Positions 40,601 to 47,729 of a DNA stretch of 64,000 nucleotides are shown piece by piece (positions within the stretch are counted from its first letter, which is position 1; every line of letters starts with the position of its first letter). The stretch is from Henningerozyma blattae CBS 6284 (Eukaryota > Ascomycota > Saccharomycetes > Saccharomycetales > Saccharomycetaceae). The stretch is taken from contig NC_020191.1 of the NCBI RefSeq assembly GCF_000315915.1, positions 922,392 through 986,391 of the forward strand. The letters run 5' to 3'. A program made the translations under genes and the position numbers. Under the pieces are notes generated by a model. It was not told where the DNA came from. It was given only the letters and a program-made list of their open reading frames with translations, and made no database searches.

Positions 40601-40736
40601 GACTTTTAATAAGGATAAAAAACCTATTTTTTTGGAGGAGAAATGCAAATTCAAACTCGAAAATAATGAGATGAAAGAATTGGTCAAACATTTAAGAGAA
40701 AAAATATTTAAGTGTCATAACATAAGTAGCTATTAG
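37623..40736 (+). CDS. Unrecognised large protein, probable mitochondrial helical-repeat protein
   Basis: An open frame of 1037 codons. I chose the ATG at 37623; the frame is open 21 bases further but without ATG. The N-terminus MLKVKNNNISGSFIKCIPKHS is basic, hydroxylated and free of acidic residues for about 35 residues, a likely mitochondrial presequence. The remainder is rich in Leu, Ile, Asn, Lys and Ser, mostly helical in appearance, without transmembrane runs or catalytic motifs I can name. Size and composition resemble yeast mitochondrial PPR-type expression factors such as Pet309, but I could not match it to one. It sits between ERG13 and RSC9, which are direct neighbours in S. cerevisiae. 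It may be an ancestral gene lost there, or a transposed or very fast-evolving orthologue. Confidence 0.8.
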   Translation: MLKVKNNNISGSFIKCIPKHSINTKKYVSTTTKDNSKDKTVKYATAKSTPLISKSNKGISTLKQSKDNELLIHDLNQLFNGTNPYIKKLTRNSPTLNINRLIIPFLQHSVKNHDIDNKKILLQNKIFQQFTNLLANKDCKYKFDASTFIQLSFQYSDLLSTQKFKLILLRTLTYSSQREYPEFYYYSGLALLLVAKKDVTSIECLLKKIPISDGRKSILKYCVYSSLLKLNQFESTFIELTKYFDNLAIPNPSLKIQNFNNDIELTIFKLLAENYFLQLATFNPHAATHQWVAFIRKYSDYFSLSYQFYLQFIENLLLSKNAKVNWEMVKRIYGYAYPLSLRKSVSIPMPIINFTCLLFPGTKENFASQSISSNLSLLLQFCIKKKDTQLFFKILNESIIRNIVLNLNSNIYLTMLKYLHTSAQPNCNTSIPMKHLLYILDSHGSLILKQGNNFASLQYINFVNMTFEDMKVLWISFFTRSKFFENICLSINILQYQDVLNQIFSKIYLILKTENLFNLKYILVMSCRAYTNVLRATTSSNTTNDTSFEIDSTYRLLATLSNIIREIYEIYSNATSLDNSQFDSKTITIIKKTNLPKINNLPSLSNNKSQFYSLSYLIKSNPIFGLNIYHILRNEGYLFDTTTYLALLYHCRFIDSNIVSVIQNELEQNQCISECLSKAFNKAIITAPLIKINEYIQYLPITNSKFLLSLPDQSIIKLFDQTSDALDVIWKIGFPTKFQSEDIKSRHKLLISYIYKRLYSEQLYQEIINFQSCCGLNDKDIIILLKSYLKLFKFNDYEKCLHQFNNRISQIERNDLSIEYSYRKKFEQFNIQQEESLISKNNREHMMAKISYLNNFPLWTIPRVNKNIIKPHSIHILGYELLNQLFNLSTLLKSYSYYTDNINELKILKSDTLQKYLLVRFMLYEIYDATMILKMNSSLKLLSLIKMKNYLRFRKFLNCPNLNFHEMKIYISILERIDKGKLVELLDNIVESQTFNKDKKPIFLEEKCKFKLENNEMKELVKHLREKIFKCHNISSY

Positions 40737-40816
40737 ACAATGCGTCTGGAATTAAATATTCCAAATTAATTGATAACATTTTAAGATAATTCGAAATATT
40801 GTCATTTAAAGTCTCT

Positions 40817-40869
<53 letters not shown>

Positions 40870-41086
40870 TGTAAAGTAACTTTTTGCATACAAATTATAA
40901 TTAATTTTTATAACTCATTTGTAACACTTAATTTTCAAAAATATAGAAAACTTGATTATATATAATAAAATTGTAATGGTATCAAGTAAAAAAAAATAAA
41001 GCATTTAAATAAGATATCGTACATTTTATAAAATTATTAGCAAATTAGTCCTTATTTTTTTCTTTTTAATTGTAATGATTAGTCTG
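40737..41086. other. Intergenic, convergent 3' ends
   Basis: Shared 3' region of the large unknown gene and RSC9. Apart from the dinucleotide tract nothing is seen. Confidence 0.5.
40817..40869 (+). repeat. CA then TA dinucleotide microsatellite
   Basis: About 17 CA units followed by about 8 TA units, between convergent genes. Confidence 0.95.
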
Positions 41087-42955
41087 CTACTGAATATTGC
41101 CATGGGTATTATCCATATACTCTGTTAGTACACTCGTTAATGGTGGAATATCAGCTAAATGTTGGAATATTATTGGTTTAACATCTTGCGAAAATTTAGA
41201 ACCAATACCTGATTCATCATTAGATAATAAACAAAGGAAAGTAGCAGCTGCCTTTGATAATTCTGATAAATTATTAGCAAATCGTATTTTTGGTAGAGGG
41301 GCCTGCTTGGCTGGTGAAATAAAATCCTCACTATTGTCGTCTGAGCTGGTACTAGTATGATGCAAATATTTAGTTGTTATAGATGTATTAATAGATGGTG
41401 TGGTTGAAATGTATTGAGATTCTTTTATTGTTAGAGGCACTAATCTTGGTTGAATATTCTTGATTACAAATCTTTTTTTACCATTCGAGGAATCTGTAAT
41501 CACCATTGGAGCTGCTGCTTCAAATGCAGTCGAAACATTTTTAATGAACTCTACAGCTGGCAGTAATTTTCTACCTGATTGGCGAACCAATGTGCTAAAT
41601 TTTGATTCATAATTTCTCCAAAGTACGATTTGTGTCACTTCAGAATCCGTTACAGGTTCAAAACAACACTTTAACCATGCTGTTGATCTTTTTGGTTCAT
41701 CTAGTTTTAATAATGCTTTAAAAGTTTCTATTGGTAAATCAGGCGCATTTTTTGGTACCGGAGGTTTCAACCTTTTAATTAAATTAATTTTATAATTATT
41801 TAATAAACTATAATTTGGTAATTGGTTATTAAATGTTAAAAGTTTTGGTAAAACTGAGTACAATATTTTAAACCGTTCATTATTATTTAAAAGAAATGAA
41901 ATTCTTTCTGATCCTGGCAAAATAAATTGATACAATAAGTCTAATGCTGCAGTAATTAATTCTCCATCGGATTCTATCAATAGAAAAGATACAATCAAAT
42001 TTAAGGATTCATCATTTAAATTATCAGCCGCACTCTTTTCATCTGATTTTGATTTCACTAGTAATCTTGATAATGATCTTAATAAAGATATTATAATATA
42101 ACGATCTTTTGAAAAATTTAAAATTGAGACTAAACAAATATAAAATGGATCATCTTTCTTTGCAGGAGCAATATAAGAAGATATAGCCTCCATTAAGTCT
42201 AAAGAATAATGAATTAATTCGTTGAAATAGCTTAGATTAATTTGAAGGATTTCATCTAATATATGTGGATTTGACTTAGATTTTGAATTTATATTTGATA
42301 TTTTATCACTGCTGCTTGTTTTATCCTTTTGAGATAATGGATTGATCGTATTTTCATAAATGATCAAAATAAATAATATAAAATCTTTTAATTCATTATC
42401 TTGTACTAACAATTGAACGGAATCACTATCTTGAACCAAATTCCTTAAAATTAATAAAGATGTTAATCCCATTTGAATCTTATCAGAATTTTCTTCAGTA
42501 TTAATAATTGATGTATTAAATTTTTTAATTAAAGGTTTTAAATCTAATATGAATTTCTTAAAAACGACCAATAAATCTGGGTTTTCTTTCAGATTAATAA
42601 TATAAGGAGCTTTATTACTATATGCTAAATATTTTTTTAAGGACCATTTAATTTCGTCAGGCAATTCAGACATTAATGACATTTTTAGTCTTGTTAAATC
42701 ATCAATCCCACGAGCGGTTTCCTTTGGTAAATTCTGGAACACATTCAAATTATTTAAAGAGTAATGCAACGTCTTGGTTATACCTAATGGATATGTCCCG
42801 TTCGATTGGAATCTATTGACCTTAATTGGAATAGCTAATAAATTTTCAAAGGAATTTTCATTATTTACGTTGGAATTTATATTATCAATTGAGTCTTGAG
42901 GTGTTTCTTCCTTAACATTATTATTGCTAGGTGTTTGAGCACCAGAAACACTCAT
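41087..42955 (-). CDS. RSC9: RSC chromatin-remodelling complex subunit Rsc9
   Basis: Rsc9 is an essential subunit of the RSC nucleosome remodeller and is an ARID2-like armadillo-repeat protein in other organisms. Length is 622 residues (581 in S. cerevisiae). The N-terminus is Asn/Ser-rich and disordered. The conserved part begins with RFQSNGTYPLGITKTLHYSLNNLNVF near residue 49 and continues as helical repeats. A C-terminal segment EPVTDSEVTQIVLWRNYESKF resembles the RFX-like DNA-binding part of this family. Position near ERG13 and COX14 fits the S. cerevisiae chromosome XIII order. A Reb1 site, TTACCCGG at 43212-43219, lies about 260 bases upstream. Confidence 0.92.
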   Translation of the reverse strand: MSVSGAQTPSNNNVKEETPQDSIDNINSNVNNENSFENLLAIPIKVNRFQSNGTYPLGITKTLHYSLNNLNVFQNLPKETARGIDDLTRLKMSLMSELPDEIKWSLKKYLAYSNKAPYIINLKENPDLLVVFKKFILDLKPLIKKFNTSIINTEENSDKIQMGLTSLLILRNLVQDSDSVQLLVQDNELKDFILFILIIYENTINPLSQKDKTSSSDKISNINSKSKSNPHILDEILQINLSYFNELIHYSLDLMEAISSYIAPAKKDDPFYICLVSILNFSKDRYIIISLLRSLSRLLVKSKSDEKSAADNLNDESLNLIVSFLLIESDGELITAALDLLYQFILPGSERISFLLNNNERFKILYSVLPKLLTFNNQLPNYSLLNNYKINLIKRLKPPVPKNAPDLPIETFKALLKLDEPKRSTAWLKCCFEPVTDSEVTQIVLWRNYESKFSTLVRQSGRKLLPAVEFIKNVSTAFEAAAPMVITDSSNGKKRFVIKNIQPRLVPLTIKESQYISTTPSINTSITTKYLHHTSTSSDDNSEDFISPAKQAPLPKIRFANNLSELSKAAATFLCLLSNDESGIGSKFSQDVKPIIFQHLADIPPLTSVLTEYMDNTHGNIQ

Positions 42956-44368
42956 CTTAATTAGTTAGTTTATCTGGTAGAAGATTAATTTGAAATTTTT
43001 TTTTCTTAAACAATGCTTAAAGAAGCGAATACTGATGAGATGTATTCCTTATTTCTATAAACGACTTGAAAATCTAGGCCTGTCTACTTATTGATATTAT
43101 TCCTATTCTATATTTTTTATTTTTTTTCATTTTAAAATTTGGTGGCTTCGATACCCAGCCGGCGCATTTTTACAAAACAAAAATTGAACTGAATTACAAA
43201 AAAATAATGACTTACCCGGCTTCAAATTTAGCCGCTATTATATTGTTATAGAAAACAAATAATAACTTTTTACTATATTAAATCTGAATTCTTATTTTTT
43301 TATATTTGGTATTCCTATTTTTATATATTTAACGTTAGAAATGCGAAGGAAGATTTATTGAAAAAAATGACAAAGCTAGTTAAATATTTTATTAATATTT
43401 TTTTTTTAAAAATCCAATCAATTATAAGAAGCTACTCTATTTTTCGTTAATACTGATTCAACCTTACCTTTTGAAATATTGATTATACGAGACTACTAAC
43501 TACTATTAAAAGTATTGTTCTTTGACTTATTCTGACAAAATGTCTGCAACTTTATGCCTAGTTGTCTCAAATCTGAAAAGTAAGTAAACTGCTACGTAGA
43601 AATCTTCAATATAGTTGTGATTTATTCTATATAACAAAAAAATAATAAAATGAAATAAAAAAAGAAGTTTCTAAGTCAAGTTATATGTCTTATTTTTCTG
43701 TTTATTGTACTGAATATCCGAGGTTTTGCATAATAGCTACCACTTTTGGCTATCTTTTAAAATACCTTCTGGAATACCAAATAACCAGAAAAAAGTATTG
43801 AAAATAAAAGTTGGTTACAGAAGGATATCATAAAAAGTTAATTTTAGTAATTAAGCTCTATAAATATCAGTAAAATCTAAAATAACTTCTATGACTTTTA
43901 GATGATACTAACATGACAATTTTTGAAGAATCTGAAATATTGATACATAGTAAAATAGTTAATTAAAAAGAGGAACATTTCAACAGGCACTAAATTAAAT
44001 ATTAAAGTTATTTTGCAATGTTGAATATTTCTGTATCTTTTAAAGGTAATTTTCTATTTCTTTCAGAAATATTCTTATAGTTCCTTATATTTTTGTTTTT
44101 CAGTAATTTCATCACTTTAGCCGAAAACAGTATCCTTACCCGAATTCATTTTTCACAAGAATTTATCCTTGTTCGATTATCAATATGTTTAAACCTATAG
44201 AAATCAAATAGTAAAAAAGGGTTATAAAATACAGTGTCCCTATTAAAGATACAGAACTTACATAACAGTAAATTAATCAAATCATATTTATATTGGGTTA
44301 AAAAGTTTTGGAAGAAGTAAACTTATCCTATACAAGCAAAAATAATATAATAATCAAGAGTAGGCGAA
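42956..44368. other. Intergenic RSC9-COX14 with intron-like signals
   Basis: 1.4 kb. MSC1, which lies here in S. cerevisiae, is not found. Reb1 site at 43212-43219. On the plus strand ATG at 43540 opens 13 codons, followed by GTAAGT at 43580 and a perfect TACTAAC at 43906, an intron-like layout with no clear downstream exon. A hairpin pairs 43765-43771 with 43818-43824 and 43782-43787 with 43812-43817. A second Reb1-like TTACCCGA is near 44136-44143, before COX14. Confidence 0.45.
43212..43219 (-). promoter_or_regulatory. Reb1-type site upstream of RSC9
   Basis: TTACCCGG core, about 257 bases upstream of the RSC9 start codon. Confidence 0.6.
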
Positions 44369-44575
44369 ATGGCTCGTTATGCATGGTACACAAGAGTTAC
44401 TGATGCTTTACATCGTTTAACTATCCTAACATTATTAGGTGGTGGTTTATATCTAGGTAGTGGTGTAGTATACACTATTTATATGAATACTAAATCTTTA
44501 AATGACAAACAATCAAAGCTAATAAGTAATGCGCCTGGTGCTGGAGATGATCAAGATAAAAAACAAGAACAATAA
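44369..44575 (+). CDS. COX14: Cytochrome c oxidase assembly protein Cox14
   Basis: A small inner-membrane protein that stabilises newly made Cox1 with Mss51 and Coa3, coupling COX1 translation to assembly. Length is 68 residues (70 in S. cerevisiae). The N-terminus [20 protein letters not shown] is nearly that of S. cerevisiae Cox14. One transmembrane span lies at about residues 18-38 with [14 protein letters not shown]. The tail is polar. A Puf3-type element follows in the 3' UTR. Confidence 0.95.
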   Translation: MARYAWYTRVTDALHRLTILTLLGGGLYLGSGVVYTIYMNTKSLNDKQSKLISNAPGAGDDQDKKQEQ

Positions 44576-45064
44576 ATATTCTAAACTGGTAGGCTTTCTG
44601 ATCACCTATTCTATCTACATATTTTTACTAATGGCCACATGTACATACTACAATAAGAAAAAAAAAGGGGAATTTACAAGATCTTCTTCGTTTCTTATTT
44701 TTTACTAATTAATGGTGATATTTTTCTTTTCTTTTTTTTATTTGTGAATATTAGCATTATCTTATAAAATATATATTCTCATGATAGTTTTTTATATTTT
44801 AATATAATTGATAATTAGTTAAGCAAATTTTTGAAATACTATGGTAACTTAATCTACCAAAATGCACTTTGGATAGTTGCTTCAGGGTGTAAGGGTGTAT
44901 TGAATTTGAAAAATTTATAGCAATGATTGTTAACTACGGCTTAAAGGATTTATTTAATATTGAAGAATATTACATTTAAATGTTAACTTAGAAAGAAGTT
45001 TAAATATATTATTACCTTTTTTCATATTTTTTAGAAATTCTACGATAAGAAGCACGCTGTTCAA
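44576..45064. other. Intergenic COX14 to U2AF35-like gene
   Basis: COX14 3' region and the promoter of the next gene. Only the Puf3-type element stands out. Confidence 0.5.
44640..44647 (+). promoter_or_regulatory. Puf3-type element in COX14 3' UTR
   Basis: TGTACATA, a good match to the Puf3 motif, 65 bases after the COX14 stop codon and on the coding strand. COX14 encodes a mitochondrial protein, the class Puf3 controls. Confidence 0.65.
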
Positions 45065-45706
45065 ATGTTACCTCCTCCACCACCACCTCCACCATCAGAG
45101 ACTCCTATAGAATCGTTAACAACAACAAATATTAGTTCAAACGTCAAATCTCATACCAAATCAAATGGTAATACCATAGCCAATGCTATAACACCTTTAA
45201 ATAAAGGTTTAAAAGAGGACAATAATGATCATTGCTTTTTTTTTTATGAAATAGGTGCTTGCCGTTACAATTCTAAATGTATCAAAAAGCATATTAGACC
45301 AACCAGATCCAATTGCATAGTATTATTAAATTTAATAGACTTAAAACTGAACACGGAAGTTACAAACTATGCATTCGATTCAATTTATCAAGATATTTTT
45401 CTGGAAGCTATGAAGTTTGGTAAAATTTTATCACTAGAGATTTCTGTAAATGAAAATGATTGTTTAAACGGTAATGTGTATATCAAATATTTGAATGATT
45501 CCATTGCTAGGGATGCAATGAATAACTTCAATACAAGGTGGTATGATGAAAGGCCCATATATTGTGATCTTGTAAACTACAACGAAGGTACATGCCGCAG
45601 ATATGATAACGGGAATTGTGCTAGAGGCCCTGAATGTACCTTATTACATAGAAGATGGCCTTCAAGCAGATTAAAATGGGACTTAGAGTCTAGTCAGAAA
45701 GATTAG
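45065..45706 (+). CDS. U2AF small subunit (U2AF35-like) splicing factor
   Basis: U2AF35 recognises the AG at 3' splice sites and helps U2 snRNP recruitment together with the large subunit (Mud2 in yeast). Length is 213 residues. The domain order is that of the family: CCCH zinc finger 1 (C57-x8-C66-x5-C72-x3-H76, with IGACR), a U2AF-homology RRM at about 83-170 ending in GNVYIKYLNDSIARDAM and NTRWYDERPIYCDL, and zinc finger 2 (C177-x7-C185-x5-C191-x3-H195). Spacing of all eight zinc ligands equals human U2AF1. The N-terminus has an added run of eight prolines and an Asn/Ser/Thr-rich stretch; the C-terminal RS domain is missing. S. cerevisiae is known to lack this subunit. It follows COX14 on the same strand. 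Confidence 0.93.
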   Translation: MLPPPPPPPPSETPIESLTTTNISSNVKSHTKSNGNTIANAITPLNKGLKEDNNDHCFFFYEIGACRYNSKCIKKHIRPTRSNCIVLLNLIDLKLNTEVTNYAFDSIYQDIFLEAMKFGKILSLEISVNENDCLNGNVYIKYLNDSIARDAMNNFNTRWYDERPIYCDLVNYNEGTCRRYDNGNCARGPECTLLHRRWPSSRLKWDLESSQKD

Positions 45707-46552
45707 GAAATTTTTCAGTAAACTCTATCGATAAAGTCTACCGGTAATCTCGACCTCAGCATTTTAGTTTTCTTGTCAGTACAAAATTATCAATAAATAC
45801 AAGAAATAAACAGGCTTAAAGGAATACCTTTTGAGGGTTTACGTCAGGAACGAAAAATTTAAGAATTCTATGTGTGATAGTAATATCGTATATTCCACTA
45901 TTATTTCAGTAGCTGTAATTTATTAGTTTCAGTCTAACAATAAAAATCCCTAACTCAACTAAAGATAATTTTTTTCCTGGTTTATCTATCCTTTGTCATA
46001 CCTCATCTTACTCTACATTCTCCCAACGCACATTACCAAGCTTTACGGCGCTACTTTCTAATTCTTTTACTTCCTTTTGTCCCCCCACTACAATAGTATC
46101 ACTATCACAATACAAATCCCTCGTAAAGGTTTATGGTTTTTAGTCCTCAGTTAAGTTCCTACGTTCTGCAGATCTGCGTAGAGATCGCATCTGTCCGTAA
46201 CAGACGCGTAACTTTCCAAAAGAGGCAATGCATCTAAGAGCGGATTTTATTGGAGTGTACTGCTCTTACAAGCACAGAAAGGACTGTACGGAAAACATTT
46301 TTTCATGGTTAATATCCCTGTCCAAGTATTTATTAATTCTTGGTTAATATCGTTATTTCTACAACCTCTTCTACAGTAATAGGCAATACAGATTTGCTAA
46401 GGCATCTCTATATAAGCCATGTATAGCGACCTTTTATTATTATATATAAATTAAAAGATGATAAAAATACAAGATACTTTTAGGAATATTTTCTTGCATT
46501 CTAGAAAGAGAAATATAGCATATAGAAACCTATACTCATAAATAAAGTAAAT
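45707..46552. other. Long promoter region of the PI-PLC-like gene
   Basis: About 850 bases, less AT-rich around 46020-46250, with ACGCGT near 46204 and a TATA-type run near 46440-46450. No reading frame is supported. Confidence 0.45.
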
Positions 46553-47479
46553 ATGGTTAACTATAACGAATGGATGTCTCAATTAAACGGGGACGTTAAT
46601 GTTGGCCACTTATCCATTCCAGGTACACATAACAGTGCTGCTAGTCATACTGCCATGCCTTCGGTCAAATGTCAAGATAAAAGTATTACCGAGCAATTGA
46701 ATAACGGTGTTAGATTCTTTGATATTAGATTGGGGAAATTCTTTTTCAAGGATAAAGATACTGATGGTGACGGCCACGACGATTATAATTCCAATGACCT
46801 ACAAGTAATCCATGGCAAATTCCCAGTTAAGATGCCCTTCCCATTAGAATTTTCAAAAGTATTGGAGGAATTTTATTCCTTTTTAGATGAAAACCCAAAG
46901 GAATCTTGCATTGTTTCATTGAAACAAGAAGGTTCAAATTCTTGGGATAATGATAATGATGAATTTGGTAATTTCATTTGGAATAACTATATCTCCAAAA
47001 ATGAAGACAAATGGTACTTAAATAATCAATTACCAAATTTGAATGACTGTAGAGGTAAGATCATCTTGTTCCGTAGATTCGGTATTAAGGACGAAAACAA
47101 AGCCAACAATTATGGGATCGAGGCTTCATACTGGTCTTATAATACCACTGATGAAGACCGTGGCTCATTCAGAGTTCAAGATTTCTGTGAAATTAATGAT
47201 AGAGCTGCTATCGATCAAAAAGCCGATCATGTTAAACAATTCATGACTACCGCCACTGAGTATAATGGAACACAAAGTTCTAATCCTAAGTTATTTCTAA
47301 ATTTCTGCTCAGGTGCTAACTTTTTTGATCACCAATGTTGGCCAGAAGAAATTGCCAATAGAATAGAAACATGTGGCATTCAAGACAATGTGAAACGTGG
47401 TTGTGGTATTGTTATTGTCGACTATGCTGGCAAGAATGATTGGAGTATTGTGAAGAGAATGGTTGATTCTAACTTTTAA
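46553..47479 (+). CDS. Bacterial-type phosphatidylinositol phospholipase C-like protein
   Basis: Single-domain PI-PLC (X-domain fold) of the kind found in Bacillus and Listeria and in a few fungi; the reaction would be cleavage of phosphatidylinositol or GPI anchors to diacylglycerol. Length is 308 residues. Catalytic histidines are H26 in SIPGTHNSA and H87 in QVIHGKF, with the substrate-loop Arg in VRFFDIRLG. There is no Y or C2 domain as in eukaryotic Plc1, and no signal peptide, so a cytosolic location is likely. An insert at about residues 66-82 (KDKDTDGDGHDD) resembles a calcium-binding loop. S. cerevisiae lacks such a gene, while Candida albicans has similar ones (PLC2, PLC3). Horizontal transfer into yeasts is possible. 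Base composition is like its neighbours. Confidence 0.88.
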   Translation: MVNYNEWMSQLNGDVNVGHLSIPGTHNSAASHTAMPSVKCQDKSITEQLNNGVRFFDIRLGKFFFKDKDTDGDGHDDYNSNDLQVIHGKFPVKMPFPLEFSKVLEEFYSFLDENPKESCIVSLKQEGSNSWDNDNDEFGNFIWNNYISKNEDKWYLNNQLPNLNDCRGKIILFRRFGIKDENKANNYGIEASYWSYNTTDEDRGSFRVQDFCEINDRAAIDQKADHVKQFMTTATEYNGTQSSNPKLFLNFCSGANFFDHQCWPEEIANRIETCGIQDNVKRGCGIVIVDYAGKNDWSIVKRMVDSNF

Positions 47480-47729
47480 GCCAATAAGTATTAATGGCAC
47501 TCAAAAACATTCCCAATTCTTTCTATGTATATTTATTTGTGTAAAAATAATAATAACATTAAAATCTTTGTAACTTCTAACATTACCAATTTTTATTAAG
47601 CTATCATACAACTACACTAAGGCAAATAAAAAAGATAAAAGAAAGCTAACAGACATATTTAATTAAAGCCAAGAATATCAAGATAACCATATATGCATTG
47701 ATTTATCGACAAGTGTGTAAGATTTAATA

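Noticed and set aside
47043..47246. 67-codon frame inside the PI-PLC gene
   Set aside because: Shadow in another frame; the PI-PLC frame has the domain motifs.
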